64,000 nucleotides of DNA, taken from Granulicella mallensis MP5ACTX8 (lineage in GTDB: Bacteria; Acidobacteriota; Terriglobia; Terriglobales; Acidobacteriaceae). The translations under genes and the position numbers were made by a program. The stretch is from positions 1,922,001 through 1,986,000 of the forward strand of contig NC_016631.1 in NCBI RefSeq assembly GCF_000178955.2, given 5' to 3'. This document shows positions 26,340-35,557 of the stretch, in pieces; position 1 is the stretch's first letter; each line of letters starts with the position of its first letter. The notes under the pieces are model-generated. The model saw nothing but the letters and a program-made list of their open reading frames with translations. It was not told the origin of the DNA and searched no databases.

Positions 26340-27503
26340 TTACTCGATTGCGACAGGAGGTTTCATGGGGAAGTGCCGTTTGAGCCGCAGGAAGGGCAGT
26401 TCCAGGAGGTGGAACGAGATCCATGAGATCAACAGCGTAGCTGAAAAAGCCAGGATAAGTTTGGTGACCAGATAGCGTTGGTCTGAGTTCGAGTGAGTCA
26501 AATGGCGGGTGATGGAGCTATAGGTCGGCTGCAGCAGGATGTGGAAGACGTAAAAGCCGTAGCTGATGCGGCCGATGAATCGCAGAGGTGCTGTCGAACA
26601 AAGGCTACGTGGAACGCCATTGCGCAGAAGGAGAGCGATAGCCGCGGCAGCCGCCAGGCTGAATGCAGGAAGGCCCAGAACAAACTGCAGGTTGGAGATG
26701 AGCATGAAGCTGTGGGAGCTGAGGCTGGAGAAGAGGTAAAGCGCAAGCCCGACGAAGAAGGCAGGCATCGCGAGCCGTTCGATCAGTGCCTTTTCCGGGC
26801 CTCGCCAGGCGATGGCCAGGTAGGCGCCGAGGGCAAAGGCTCCGGCGTGAACCAGGAGGAAATCTCTGAAAGAGTAGGCCACCTGACCCGAGACCAGGGG
26901 AAGCCCATAGATCGCGATTCGAAAGGCAGCCGAGACCGCGAACGTCCAAAGACTGAGCCAGAAGGCCCCGCGGCGGCTGCGAACGGTTAGCAGGAGGAGG
27001 GGCCAGAGTAGATAGAACTGCTCTTCCACCGCCATGCTCCATAGATGGTAGAGCGACAGTGGAGTTGGGATCGATTGGACAAGGTCCTCCAGCCTCGGAA
27101 GATTCTGCAGAAAAAAGACATAGATGGCAAACGGCCAAACGAGATGAACATTGCGCCAGGCAACAATCAGGCCCAGGGCGCTCAGCGCGAGGGCTGTGTA
27201 GTACAGGGGGAAGATGCGCAGCAGGCGGCGGGTGTAGAAGTTGCGGCGCCAGTGCTGGTTGCCCCTGGAATCCCACAGGCTCCCCGTGATGAGAAACCCT
27301 GAGAGGGTAAAGAACACTACGACTCCGATCCATCCGGAGGAGGAGAAGTAGCCGAAGAGGCGAATGGCAAGATGCGGTGATTTAAGCCCGCCACCGTAGT
27401 GGAAGAAGAACACCAGCATGACCGCAATGCCGCGCAAACCATCGAGCGCGGGGTCGCGATGCGCTGTGGGGTCGGATGGCTGCCTCGTGGTCACTGTTGG
27501 CAA
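26340..27503 (-). CDS. acyltransferase 3 (OafA/YrhL-like) membrane protein
   Basis: A 387-residue integral membrane O-acyltransferase with about ten helices. The family signature is LDGLRGIAVMLVFFFHYGGG (about 21-40), whose His is the likely catalytic residue. WSMAVEEQFYLLWPLLL (about 150-166) is the second signature. It transfers acyl groups (often acetyl) to exported glycans or lipids. The annotated TTG start at 27503 is weak; the GTG at 27494 is an alternative. Divergent from the MFS gene at 27599. Confidence 0.85.
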   Translation of the reverse strand: MPTVTTRQPSDPTAHRDPALDGLRGIAVMLVFFFHYGGGLKSPHLAIRLFGYFSSSGWIGVVVFFTLSGFLITGSLWDSRGNQHWRRNFYTRRLLRIFPLYYTALALSALGLIVAWRNVHLVWPFAIYVFFLQNLPRLEDLVQSIPTPLSLYHLWSMAVEEQFYLLWPLLLLTVRSRRGAFWLSLWTFAVSAAFRIAIYGLPLVSGQVAYSFRDFLLVHAGAFALGAYLAIAWRGPEKALIERLAMPAFFVGLALYLFSSLSSHSFMLISNLQFVLGLPAFSLAAAAAIALLLRNGVPRSLCSTAPLRFIGRISYGFYVFHILLQPTYSSITRHLTHSNSDQRYLVTKLILAFSATLLISWISFHLLELPFLRLKRHFPMKPPVAIE

Positions 27504-27598
27504 GCGTAGAGAGTGCTGCGACGAGAGTCAAACGGGGCAGGGTCAAGAGATCCGGAAGATCGTGACCACGGACGAAGCGGCATGGTAGGTTCGGAGGA

Positions 27599-28870
27599 AT
27601 GAACGAGATCGAAGCGGTGGGTGTAGGTGTCCTGGCAGGCACGGCACCCGGTGAAGAAGGGCGAACCAGCGAGCGGCCCTGGCTGTTTGGTTTGCTGGTC
27701 GCGCCGATGGCGGTGCTGGCGAACGGCATCATCCAGGGAGTGCTGTCGTTCCTGATGCGGCGGCAGGGCGTAGGCGTAGGGCGGAGTTCGGAGATTATCT
27801 CGCTGCTCATTCTGCCGCAGACGATCTACTTTCTCTGGAGCCCGATTACGGACTTCCTGATGCGGCGGCGGACCTGGCTGATGATGGGTTCGGTAGCAGC
27901 AGGCGTTCTGATGGCGCTCGCGTTCCATCAGAAGAACCTGGCGTCGCATACGGCGGTAGCGGTGCTGTTTCTCAGTGCCTGCTGCGGGCAGTTGGTGGTT
28001 TCAGGTTGCGGCGGCATGATGGGAGCCCTACGGATCGAGCGGTCGCGGCGGATCGCGGGCAGCTTTTATCAGGGTGGATCGCTGGCGTTCGGGGCGATCG
28101 CCATCTTCGTGCTGGCCATGCTGGCCGAGAGGATGGGGCAGGGGATGCTTGGCATTGTGGCCGGAGCGCTGATCGCGGTGCCCTCGTTGTTGGCCTTGGC
28201 AGCTCCCGAGCAGAAGCTGATTACGACGGAGCGGCTGGGGCAGACGATCGGCAGGATTGGAAGCGAGTTCAAGAACACGTTCTGGCGCTGGAAGGCGATT
28301 CCTTACACGCTGACGATGCTGTTTCCCATTGCCAGCGGGTCGGCGATCGGGTTGCTTCCCAGTGTGGCGCAGGACTATGGGGTGAACGTCCATCAGATGG
28401 CGTGGATGAACGGAGTCGCCGGAGCCCTGCTGATGGCTGCCGGGTCGCTGGCCGCGACACTGATTCCGGCACGGATTCGGGCTTCCGTAGGGTATCTGAC
28501 GGTAGCACTGATCAATGCCGCGACCCTGGGAATCCTGTGGCTGGGACCACAGCGGCCTACTACCTATTACCTGGGAGTGACGCTCTATCTGTTTACGATC
28601 GGTACCTGCTATGCGATGTTCACGGCGGTGGTGCTCGAATTTCTGGGGTATTCGGGCAAGAGCGGCAGCGGAAGATACTCGATCATCAATTCGCTGGGGA
28701 ATGTGCCGGTTGCTTATATGACCGCGCTGGACGGCTGGGGTGGAAATCGATGGGGAGCTCGAGGACTTTCGGGCACCGAGGCAGTCGCCGGGGCGGTGGG
28801 AGCGTCCATCCTTTTAGCGTATTTTTTGACGCGAAAGACTCAGACGGCAGAGGTACTTATCGCTCCTTGA
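27599..28870 (+). CDS. MFS transporter, AmpG/PAT-like
   Basis: A 423-residue MFS permease with about 12 membrane helices. The N-terminal LSFLMRRQGVGV and LPQTIYFLWSPITDFLMRRRTW (about 74-95) resemble the PAT/AmpG branch, which imports muropeptides or acetyl-CoA. The substrate here is not evident. At the ATG (27599) GGAGG is only one base away, closer than normal; a GTG at 27617 is an alternative start. It ends 119 bp before dnaK. Confidence 0.78.
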   Translation: MNEIEAVGVGVLAGTAPGEEGRTSERPWLFGLLVAPMAVLANGIIQGVLSFLMRRQGVGVGRSSEIISLLILPQTIYFLWSPITDFLMRRRTWLMMGSVAAGVLMALAFHQKNLASHTAVAVLFLSACCGQLVVSGCGGMMGALRIERSRRIAGSFYQGGSLAFGAIAIFVLAMLAERMGQGMLGIVAGALIAVPSLLALAAPEQKLITTERLGQTIGRIGSEFKNTFWRWKAIPYTLTMLFPIASGSAIGLLPSVAQDYGVNVHQMAWMNGVAGALLMAAGSLAATLIPARIRASVGYLTVALINAATLGILWLGPQRPTTYYLGVTLYLFTIGTCYAMFTAVVLEFLGYSGKSGSGRYSIINSLGNVPVAYMTALDGWGGNRWGARGLSGTEAVAGAVGASILLAYFLTRKTQTAEVLIAP

Positions 28871-28908
28871 GGATTGTGCAACCAAAGACGGTAATTCTCA
28901 TCATATAA

Positions 28909-28929
28909 GTTGACAGTAAGTCACTCACA
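28909..28929 (+). promoter_or_regulatory. HAIR-like element upstream of dnaK (candidate HspR site)
   Basis: GTTGACA (28909-28915), seven bases, then ACTCACA (28923-28929). The HspR operator HAIR is CTTGAGT-N7-ACTCAAG; 9 of 14 arm bases match and the 7-bp spacing is exact. TTGACA may also serve as a -35 box, which would place repression over the promoter. An hspR gene lies 6 kb downstream. The match is imperfect, so this is a candidate. Confidence 0.4.
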
Positions 28930-28989
28930 TGCGAGCATGGTGAGGGTCAAAAGGATTTTCGGGCTACGGCCCATACAGGGGACAGGATT

Positions 28990-30903
28990 ATGGGAAAGAT
29001 TATCGGTATTGATCTTGGAACAACAAATAGCTGCGTTGCCGTGATGGAAGGCGGCGAGCCGAAGGTAATTGCCAACGAAGAGGGCGGACGCACAACACCG
29101 TCGATCGTGGCGTTTACCAAGAGCGGCGAGCGGTTGGTAGGCCAGGTCGCGAAGCGGCAGGCAATTACCAACCCGGAGAATACGGTTTACTCCATCAAGC
29201 GTTTTATGGGCCGTCGCGCGAACGAAGTGAACGACGAGATGCGGATGGTTCCGTACAAGGTCGTTCCGCAGGGCGATCACCTGGCCGTGCTGGCACAGGG
29301 CAAGGAGTACACCGCGCCTGAGGTTTCGGCGATGATTCTGCAGAAGCTGAAGAAGGCTGCGGAAGACTACCTTGGCACCAGCGTGACCGAGGCCGTCATC
29401 ACCGTTCCGGCGTACTTCAACGACGCGCAGCGGCAGGCCACCAAGGACGCCGGCAAGATCGCCGGTCTCGATGTGAAGCGCATCGTCAACGAGCCGACGG
29501 CGGCAGCTTTGGCCTACGGTCTCGACAAGAAGAAGGACGAGACGATTGCGGTCTATGACTTCGGCGGCGGTACGTTCGACGTCTCGATTCTCGAAGTGGG
29601 CGATGGCGTGATCGAGGTGAAATCGACCAATGGCGATACGCACCTGGGCGGTGACAATCTCGACCAGCGCATCGTGGACTGGCTCATCTCGGAGTTCAAA
29701 AGCGAGAGCGGTCTGGACCTGAGCTCGAAGGGCAATGAGATGGCCCTGCAGCGCCTGAAGGATGCCGCGGAGCGCGCCAAGATTGAGCTTTCGACCGCGC
29801 AGGAGACAGAGATCAACCTGCCGTTCATTACGGCTGACGCCAGCGGACCGAAGCATCTGGTTCGCACGCTGAGCCGCGCCAAGCTGGAGTCGCTGGTTGA
29901 CGATCTGCTGCAGAAGTCGGTTGGACCCTGCAAGCAGGCTCTGAAGGATGCCGGTATCGACGCGTCGAAGATCGACGAGGTCGTTCTGGTCGGTGGTCAG
30001 ACCCGCATGCCGAAGATCCAGCAGTTGGTGAAGGAGCTGTTCGGCAAAGAGCCGCACAAGGGCGTGAACCCTGACGAAGTCGTCGCGATCGGTGCGGCGG
30101 TGCAGGCAGGCGTGCTCGCAGGCGATGTCAAGGACCTGCTGCTGCTCGATGTGACTCCTCTGACCTTGTCGATTGAGACGATGGGCGGCGTGGCGACGGG
30201 AATGATTCCGCGCAACACGACCATCCCGACCAAGAAGACGGAGACCTTCTCGACGGCTGCGGACAACCAGACTGAGGTTGAGGTTCACGTCCTGCAGGGC
30301 GAGCGTCCGATGGCGAACCAGAACCGTACGCTGGGCAAGTTCAAGCTGAGCGGAATTCCTTCGGCTCCGCGTGGCGTGCCGCAGATCGAGGTCACCTTCG
30401 ACATCGATGCGAACGGCATCCTGAATGTGACGGCGAAAGACAACGCGACCGGCAAGGACCAGAAGATCACGATCACGAGCTCTTCGGGTCTGAGCAAGGA
30501 AGAGGTTGAGCGCATGGCGAAGGAAGCCGAGGCGCACGCTGCCGAGGACAAGGAAGCCAAGGAGAAGATCGAAGCCCGCAATCAGCTCGACTCGATGGTT
30601 TACAACGTCGAGAAGATGCTGAAGGACGGCGGCGAGAAGGTGGATGCTGCGGACAAGGGCGATGTTGAAACTGCCCTGGCCGACGCGAAGACCACGCTTA
30701 CGGGCGATCCTGGCGCGACTGAGCTGAACGCAGCACGCGAACGCCTGACCACGGCAAGCCACAAGCTGGCCGAGGCTCTGTACAAGGCAAACGCTGCGGG
30801 CGCTCCGACCGACGGCGGTGCTGCCGCGGCGGGCACAGCGGACGAGCCGAAGAAGGACGAAGGCGTGATCGATGCGGAATATGTCGACACGGATCACAAG
30901 TAA
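28990..30903 (+). CDS. dnaK: molecular chaperone DnaK (Hsp70)
   Basis: A 637-residue Hsp70 that binds exposed hydrophobic peptides under ATP control with DnaJ and GrpE. The ATPase domain (about 1-383) has [24 protein letters not shown] and LVGGQTRMP. The hydrophobic linker [10 protein letters not shown] is followed by the substrate-binding beta domain (to about 505) and the helical lid. The C-terminal tail is Ala/Gly-rich and ends AEYVDTDHK. Full length with no anomalies. The adjacent grpE and dnaJ expected of an operon are missing; dnaJ lies 2.5 kb further on. A terminator-like hairpin follows. Confidence 0.97.
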   Translation: MGKIIGIDLGTTNSCVAVMEGGEPKVIANEEGGRTTPSIVAFTKSGERLVGQVAKRQAITNPENTVYSIKRFMGRRANEVNDEMRMVPYKVVPQGDHLAVLAQGKEYTAPEVSAMILQKLKKAAEDYLGTSVTEAVITVPAYFNDAQRQATKDAGKIAGLDVKRIVNEPTAAALAYGLDKKKDETIAVYDFGGGTFDVSILEVGDGVIEVKSTNGDTHLGGDNLDQRIVDWLISEFKSESGLDLSSKGNEMALQRLKDAAERAKIELSTAQETEINLPFITADASGPKHLVRTLSRAKLESLVDDLLQKSVGPCKQALKDAGIDASKIDEVVLVGGQTRMPKIQQLVKELFGKEPHKGVNPDEVVAIGAAVQAGVLAGDVKDLLLLDVTPLTLSIETMGGVATGMIPRNTTIPTKKTETFSTAADNQTEVEVHVLQGERPMANQNRTLGKFKLSGIPSAPRGVPQIEVTFDIDANGILNVTAKDNATGKDQKITITSSSGLSKEEVERMAKEAEAHAAEDKEAKEKIEARNQLDSMVYNVEKMLKDGGEKVDAADKGDVETALADAKTTLTGDPGATELNAARERLTTASHKLAEALYKANAAGAPTDGGAAAAGTADEPKKDEGVIDAEYVDTDHK

Positions 30904-30938
30904 CGCATCGAACTAATTGTGGGTGTTGCGCGTAATAG

Positions 30939-30971
30939 GAGGAGGAGCTTCGAAGCTGGAGTCTCCTCCTC
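30939..30971 (+). terminator. hairpin terminator after dnaK
   Basis: GAGGAGGAG (30939-30947) pairs with CTCCTCCTC (30963-30971) around a 15-nt loop containing CTTCGAAG, followed by TGTTATTTCG. It lies 35 bp after the dnaK stop and implies that dnaJ has its own promoter. Confidence 0.6.
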
Positions 30972-31104
30972 TGTTATTTCGTGAAAGGTGTGGGGGAAGA
31001 TTCCCCATTGAAATAGTCGAATCGATTGCGCAGATTTGGTGTCTTATTAGGTGGAGCTTAATGGCGTGAGGCAAATGTCTCACGAGGTGGAAAGGGGTGC
31101 CGCG

Positions 31105-31365
31105 ATGACGAACCAGGGAGCAAACGACGACAGACGCGACGAAGTTTGGCAGGGAATGGTCAATTGGGACCTCGGTGTGGGTGGCGGAAGCCACGTAAGT
31201 CCCATCCTGTGGCGCTGCGACGCCCTGCGTGCAGGAAAGCTCTATAACCGCAGTATGTTCGGCACACGCGAAGAGGCGGAGCAGTTCGCGCAGCGCATGC
31301 GCGAGGCCGAGCCGGACCAGATCTTCAGCGTGGAGTCGATCCGGGCCAGCCAGGTGTGGAACTAA
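31105..31365 (+). CDS. small hypothetical protein
   Basis: An 86-residue soluble protein, charged and rich in Arg, Glu and Gln (TREEAEQFAQRMREAEPD). Its central part could form a short alpha/beta unit of the kind seen in small stress proteins, but no family is recognised. The ATG at 31105 has AAGGGG 7 nt upstream; 31075 and the GTG at 31051 are longer alternatives. It sits between dnaK and a nuclease-like gene. Confidence 0.5.
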   Translation: MTNQGANDDRRDEVWQGMVNWDLGVGGGSHVSPILWRCDALRAGKLYNRSMFGTREEAEQFAQRMREAEPDQIFSVESIRASQVWN

Positions 31366-31453
31366 GGCCAGAAGTTGTAGCATCATGGGCCGCGCCTCTG
31401 CGGGTTTCTGACGCGAGGTCGCGGCCCTCGCTGCATCTGAGCAAGGAACATAG

Positions 31454-31873
31454 ATGAAGACTAAGGACGAGAGCTACGTTTTAGATTTATGTGATCTGGT
31501 ACTTACTCATGAATCTAGCAGGCAGCACCGTTTCGCCTTTCTTCTTGGTGATACCGGACGTAGATTGCCAGTAGACGCCTACTATTCGACCCTCAATCTA
31601 GTTATTGAGTTTTATGAGCGCCAGCATTATGAAGAAGTTCGGTTTTTCGACAAGCCAGAGAAGTTGACATGTAGTGGCGTTACTCGAAGAGAGCAACGAA
31701 AGCTTTATGACCAGCGTAGGAGAGACATACTTCCTTTACATGGCATTGAGCTAATTGTTTTGTCAGTGCAACAATTTCGTCACGACACACGAAAACGCCT
31801 AATACGTAACCACATCGAAGATGAAAAGTTGATTCGCCGTGAACTAGCTCAATACCTTGCTGTCTCAAACTAG
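31454..31873 (+). CDS. PD-(D/E)XK nuclease-like hypothetical protein
   Basis: A 139-residue protein noticeably richer in A and T than all its neighbours (codons such as TTA, ATT, AAT are frequent), suggesting transfer. The segment RLPVDAYYSTLNLVIEFYERQH (cut here as LPVDAY and VIEFYERQ, about 38-59) places an Asp and a Glu-x-Tyr as in small PD-(D/E)XK endonuclease folds, and a later RRRDILPLHGIELIVLS resembles the strand-helix end of such folds. It is only a fold-level guess. No partner methylase is adjacent. Confidence 0.55.
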   Translation: MKTKDESYVLDLCDLVLTHESSRQHRFAFLLGDTGRRLPVDAYYSTLNLVIEFYERQHYEEVRFFDKPEKLTCSGVTRREQRKLYDQRRRDILPLHGIELIVLSVQQFRHDTRKRLIRNHIEDEKLIRRELAQYLAVSN

Positions 31874-31911
31874 TATTCGGTTGAAGTATTAAACAAAGGT
31901 CGGAGATTTCG

Positions 31912-32811
31912 ATGCCTGAAGGAAATGAAATCCATCGCTGGGCCGAGCGGCACACCACCGCATTCGTCGGAAAAAAGATGCACGTAGAGGCTCCGAACGG
32001 CCGCTTTCGAGAGGCCGATGTGCTCGATGGACGCAAGCTGGAACGCGTGATGGCGAAGGGTAAGCACCTGGGCTATGTCTTCGGCAAAGATCGCATTCTG
32101 CATGTGCACCTGGGACGCTACGGAGACTGGACCGAGGGCCAGATGCCTCTGCCGGAGGAGCGCGGCGCGTTGCGGGTTCGGATGTGGCCCGTGGGAGCAA
32201 AGGCTCGCAAGGATGCAGCGGAGGCCAGCACACGGCACGGATGGTACTCAAGCGACGATGGATCGAATCCGACGCCACCGGAGGAGATCGACTGGCTGGA
32301 GTTGCGCGGAGCTTCGGACTGCAGCTTGTGGACGGATGCCCAGTGGGAGACGCTACTCGCAAGGCTTGGGCCGGACCCGCTGGACGGTGACGATCCGAAG
32401 CCGGCGTTTGAGCACATTGCGAAGGCGAAGACGCCGATCGGTGTCTTGTTGATGCAGCAGGATGTGCTCTCCGGCATTGGCAACATCTACCGTGCGGAGC
32501 TGTTGTTTCGCGCGCGGCTGAGTCCTTTTGTGGAAGGCCGGACGGTGCCTATGAAGACTCTGCAGGCGATGTGGAAGGATTCGATTCCCTTGCTGCGCGC
32601 TGGGATGATCGATCGCCGCATTGTGACGACGAAGCCGAAGGATCGTCCGCACAAGACGGGGAAGCCGCTGAAAGAAGAGGCGCACTACGTCTACCGGCGG
32701 CATGGGAAGCCTTGCTTTGTCTGCGGGACGAAGGTTTTGCGCAAGGATGTGGCGGGCCGAACGTTGTATTGGTGCCCGGTATGTCAGGCGGATGCAACGC
32801 TCAGCGTATAA
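31912..32811 (+). CDS. Fpg/Nei family DNA glycosylase
   Basis: A 299-residue bifunctional DNA glycosylase/AP lyase for oxidised bases. The catalytic N-terminus is MPEGNEIHRWA (Pro2 nucleophile after Met removal, Glu3). The helix-two-turn-helix segment is QDVLSGIGNIYRAELLFRA (about 180-198), and the C-terminal zinc finger has CFVCG and CPVCQ (C-x2-C then C-x2-C about 16 residues later). EIHR rather than EVET suggests the Nei/endonuclease VIII branch acting on pyrimidines. It starts 38 bp after the nuclease-like ORF. Confidence 0.88.
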   Translation: MPEGNEIHRWAERHTTAFVGKKMHVEAPNGRFREADVLDGRKLERVMAKGKHLGYVFGKDRILHVHLGRYGDWTEGQMPLPEERGALRVRMWPVGAKARKDAAEASTRHGWYSSDDGSNPTPPEEIDWLELRGASDCSLWTDAQWETLLARLGPDPLDGDDPKPAFEHIAKAKTPIGVLLMQQDVLSGIGNIYRAELLFRARLSPFVEGRTVPMKTLQAMWKDSIPLLRAGMIDRRIVTTKPKDRPHKTGKPLKEEAHYVYRRHGKPCFVCGTKVLRKDVAGRTLYWCPVCQADATLSV

Positions 32812-32835
32812 CGTGGAGCGTGATATGCTGAGCGT

Positions 32836-33114
32836 GTGATCCGTTCTTTCAAAAGCGACGAGGCGGAAAAGATATTTAACCGTATTCACAGCAAACGGTT
32901 TGCTTCGCTGGAGAGGGTTATCTTCAGGAAATTGAGATCGATCCACAGAGCAGCTGCACTGGGAGACTTAACCAATCCCCCCGGAAACAGACTGGAGGCT
33001 CTTCGTGGAGACCGTGCAGGTCAGTACAGTATCCGGATCAACGAGCAATGGAGAATCTGCTTCGAATGGAGAGAGAATCATGCGTATGAAGTCGAAATCG
33101 TCGACTACCACTAA
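32836..33114 (+). CDS. higB: HigB toxin (RelE/ParE-superfamily mRNA interferase)
   Basis: A 92-residue toxin with the typical HigB N-terminus (IRSFKSDEAEKIFN) and C-terminal QYSIRINEQWRICFEW followed by VEIVDYH. It cleaves mRNA on the ribosome. GTG start. Toxin precedes antitoxin, the inverted gene order typical of hig loci, and the two genes overlap by 35 bp. Intact, so the module is probably functional. Confidence 0.9.
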   Translation: MIRSFKSDEAEKIFNRIHSKRFASLERVIFRKLRSIHRAAALGDLTNPPGNRLEALRGDRAGQYSIRINEQWRICFEWRENHAYEVEIVDYH

Positions 33115-33442
33115 GCGGGCGAAGCGACTGGCCCCTCTCCATCCCGGTGAGATGCTGCGGGAAGAGTTTATGGTGCCACTCGGCCTTAGCGCGAATGCTG
33201 TAGCGTTGGCCGTTCGAGTGCCAACTACACGCATTACGGAGATTCTTAATGGACGTCGCGGTATCACAGCCGATACAGCGTTAAGACTTGCGAGGCTCTT
33301 CCGCATGACCCCCGAGTATTGGATGGGACTGCAAATCGACTATGACCTCGATGTGGCAATGGATCAAATAGAGGAAGATATTGACCGCGATATTCATCCA
33401 CTGCCGATAGATGAAGCAACAGGATCACTGAAGGCGGCTTAA
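33080..33442 (+). CDS. higA: HigA antitoxin (HTH, XRE family)
   Basis: A 120-residue antitoxin and autorepressor. HigA features: [17 protein letters not shown] (about 22-38), then the helix-turn-helix around [24 protein letters not shown] (about 44-66) and [12 protein letters not shown]. The start at ATG 33080 (MRMKSKSS) has GGAGAGAATC just upstream and overlaps higB by 35 bp, implying coupled translation. A longer in-frame reading from 33005 is inside higB and is not needed. Only 8 bp separate it from dnaJ. Confidence 0.9.
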   Translation: MRMKSKSSTTTKRAKRLAPLHPGEMLREEFMVPLGLSANAVALAVRVPTTRITEILNGRRGITADTALRLARLFRMTPEYWMGLQIDYDLDVAMDQIEEDIDRDIHPLPIDEATGSLKAA

Positions 33443-33450
33443 GAAGACTT

Positions 33451-34662
33451 ATGGCGACACCGACTAAGGATTATTACGGCACGCTTGGCGTGAAGAAGAC
33501 AGCGACGACGGACGAGATCCGCAAGGCGTTTCGCAAACTCGCGCGCAAATATCATCCGGATGTAAACCCCGGCGACAAAAAGGCCGAGGAGAAGTTCAAA
33601 GAGATCTCCGAAGCCAACGATGTGTTGAGCGAGGAGAAGAAGCGCAAGATCTACGATCAGGTCGGCTTCTACTCGGATAACATCGACCCGGCGACGGCGG
33701 AGGCCTATGCCCGGGGCGGTGGTGGCGGAGGTGCGCAGGCCGGCGGTGGGCAGGGTGTGCCGTTCGACTTTGGAGGTTTTGACTTCTCCGGTTTCCAGGG
33801 CGGCAGCCGCGCGTCGCGCGCGGAGAGCGAGGGCTTTGGCGGAAGCTTCCGCGACGTGTTCAGCGGGATGTTCAACGGAGGCCGTCAGCCACGTGGACCG
33901 CAGCCGGGGACCGATCTCGAGTACCAGGTGGAGATCGACTTCTGGACGGCGATTCGCGGCGGCGTGACGCGGCTGGAGATTCAGCGCCAGGAGCAGTGCC
34001 CAACCTGCAAGGGCCGCGCGGTCGTAGGCGGCAGCATGGAGTGCCCTGAATGCCATGGCTCAGGCCAGGTCACGCAGATGGGTGGGCGGATGAAGTTCAA
34101 CATCCAGTGCCCGCGCTGCGGCGGTTCCGGCAAGGTGCAGAATTCGTGCCGTACGTGCGATGGAGCGGGTGTGGTTACGAAGCGCGAACCGCTGGAGTTT
34201 CGCATCAAGCCGGGCACGCGCGATGGTCAGCGGATTCGCCTGGCAGGCAAGGGCAATGCGGGCACGGAGGGTGCGCCGGCGGGCGATCTTTATCTCATCA
34301 TCAAGGTCGGCGGGCATAAGCTGTTCCAGCGCTCGGGTGACGACATCCACGTCAGTGTGCCGGTGACAGTGATGGAAGCCGCGCTGGGCGCTAAGATTGA
34401 GGTTCCGACGATCGACGGAGTGGGAACGCAATCAGGTCGTGCGCAGTTGAAGATTCCGCCGGGGACGCAGACAGGGCAGAAGCTGCGGATGCGCGAAAAG
34501 GGTGTCCCCAGTGCGACGCGCGAAGGCGAGCGCGGCGACCAGATCGTCGAGGTAAAGATCGTGGTGCCGAAGGTGCAGGATGAGCGCTCGAAGGAGATTT
34601 TGCGGGAGTTGCAGAAGCTGAATCCGGAGGACCCGCGAGAAGAGTTGCTGGCGGGGGTATGA
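33451..34662 (+). CDS. dnaJ: chaperone DnaJ (type I Hsp40)
   Basis: A 403-residue co-chaperone stimulating DnaK ATPase. J domain about 1-70 with the HPD motif in [13 protein letters not shown] long Gly/Phe-rich region covers about 85-165. Four zinc-binding CxxC motifs ([28 protein letters not shown]) lie at about 183-245, followed by substrate-binding beta domains. Type I layout. It starts 8 bp after higA, so the toxin-antitoxin promoter may contribute to its expression. Its stop overlaps the original brnT start (ATGA at 34659). Confidence 0.95.
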   Translation: MATPTKDYYGTLGVKKTATTDEIRKAFRKLARKYHPDVNPGDKKAEEKFKEISEANDVLSEEKKRKIYDQVGFYSDNIDPATAEAYARGGGGGGAQAGGGQGVPFDFGGFDFSGFQGGSRASRAESEGFGGSFRDVFSGMFNGGRQPRGPQPGTDLEYQVEIDFWTAIRGGVTRLEIQRQEQCPTCKGRAVVGGSMECPECHGSGQVTQMGGRMKFNIQCPRCGGSGKVQNSCRTCDGAGVVTKREPLEFRIKPGTRDGQRIRLAGKGNAGTEGAPAGDLYLIIKVGGHKLFQRSGDDIHVSVPVTVMEAALGAKIEVPTIDGVGTQSGRAQLKIPPGTQTGQKLRMREKGVPSATREGERGDQIVEVKIVVPKVQDERSKEILRELQKLNPEDPREELLAGV

Positions 34663-34959
34663 GAACGGTTCGGTTAGATATTGGAGGAGTGCATTTCGAG
34701 TGGGACAGCGAAAAAAGCTGCCTCGAATGAACGAAAGCATGGCGTCTCGTTTCTTGAAGGAGCGACTGCTTTTGCGGACAACAACAGCCTCACGATTCCT
34801 GAGCCACTGCACTCGAACGAAGAAGACCGTTTTATCTTGATTGGAATCTCGGCTACGAGCAAACTACTAACAGTGGTACATGTGAGTCGCGGTGAAACGT
34901 ATCGGATTATCCGCGCACGTAAGCCAACGCCAAAGGAAAGGAGAACCTATGAGCAATAA
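34659..34959 (+). pseudogene. brnT-like toxin gene with a +1 frameshift in an A6 run
   Basis: The frame opening at ATG 34659 (overlapping the dnaJ stop) reads [19 protein letters not shown] and then hits a stop after SCLE. Skipping one A in the A6 run at 34711-34716 continues into AASNERKHGVSFLEGATAFAD to the end at 34959, reconstructing a full BrnT toxin with its FEWD and RKHGVSF motifs. As it stands the second half would need a TTG at 34681 with no ribosome site. So it is either a recent inactivation, a recoding site, or a sequencing error. The RNase-fold C-terminus is otherwise intact. Confidence 0.72.
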
Positions 34960-35173
34960 TTTGGACCAAGAAGACGACATGTTGGATGAGTATGACTTTT
35001 CCAAGGGGGTTCGTGGCAAATATGCGAGCCAATTCAAGGATGTCAGCCGATTGGTGTCTCTTGATCCAGACGTCAAGGCGGTCTTTCCTGACTCTGAAGC
35101 GGTGAACGAGGCGTTGCGAGGCCTGATCAAAGCGCGTGGCGTTGCGGCGCACGAGCTGAAGAAAGCAAGCTGA
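34949..35173 (+). CDS. antitoxin-like protein paired with brnT
   Basis: A 74-residue protein with DEYDFSKGVRGKYA (about 13-26) and VFPDSEAVNEALRGLIKA (about 48-66), the pattern of small ribbon-helix-helix-like antitoxins that accompany BrnT toxins. The ATG at 34949 has AAAGGAG 6 nt upstream and overlaps the toxin reading frame by 11 bp. The reading frame is intact, in contrast to the toxin. Its stop overlaps the hspR start (TGATG). Confidence 0.7.
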   Translation: MSNNLDQEDDMLDEYDFSKGVRGKYASQFKDVSRLVSLDPDVKAVFPDSEAVNEALRGLIKARGVAAHELKKAS

Positions 35174-35553
35174 TGGCAACGAAACGTAAATCTAAGGGCG
35201 CCTACATGATCTCGGCTGTGGCCGAGATGTATGCAATCCATCCGCAGACACTCCGGCTCTATGAGCGCGAAGGCCTGTTGCGACCGTCGCGCTCGGACGG
35301 CAATACCCGGCTTTATACCGACGAGGATCTTGAACGGCTGGAGTTCATCCTGAACCTTGCGCGCGACCTGGGAGTCAATATCGCGGGGATCGCCATCGTG
35401 CTGCAGATGCGCGAGCGCATGGAGGAGATGAACCGGCAGATGCAGGGCTTCGTCGACTTCGTTCGGACGGAGATGCTGACGCGTGTGCAGCAACAGCAGG
35501 CGCAGCAGGCCGGGCTGGTGCCGTTACGCCGGAAGATCGTAAGCAAAGAGTAG
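35173..35553 (+). CDS. hspR: heat-shock repressor HspR (MerR family)
   Basis: A 126-residue MerR-type repressor of dnaK/clp genes that uses DnaK as co-repressor. The helix-turn-helix is SAVAEMYAIHPQTLRLYER (about 13-31) followed by the wing GLLRPSRSDGNTRLYT; the helical region RLEFILNLARDLGVNIAGI is a typical HspR segment. Gln-rich tail (QQQQAQQAG) near the C-terminus. It is translationally coupled to the antitoxin-like gene, and follows dnaJ as in actinobacterial dnaK-grpE-dnaJ-hspR operons. A candidate binding site lies upstream of dnaK. Confidence 0.9.
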   Translation: MATKRKSKGAYMISAVAEMYAIHPQTLRLYEREGLLRPSRSDGNTRLYTDEDLERLEFILNLARDLGVNIAGIAIVLQMRERMEEMNRQMQGFVDFVRTEMLTRVQQQQAQQAGLVPLRRKIVSKE

Positions 35554-35557
35554 CTAT

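Noticed and set aside
28921-30897. 658-residue minus-strand ORF opposite dnaK
   Set aside because: It is a shadow of the strongly biased dnaK codons (antisense frame with few stops); low-complexity Arg/Leu/His-rich translation and no recognisable domain.
34711-34717. AAAAAAG heptamer as a dnaX-like -1 frameshift site in brnT
   Set aside because: The phase is wrong for a -1 slip and the frame needed is +1; so a classic -1 slippery site does not explain the gene.
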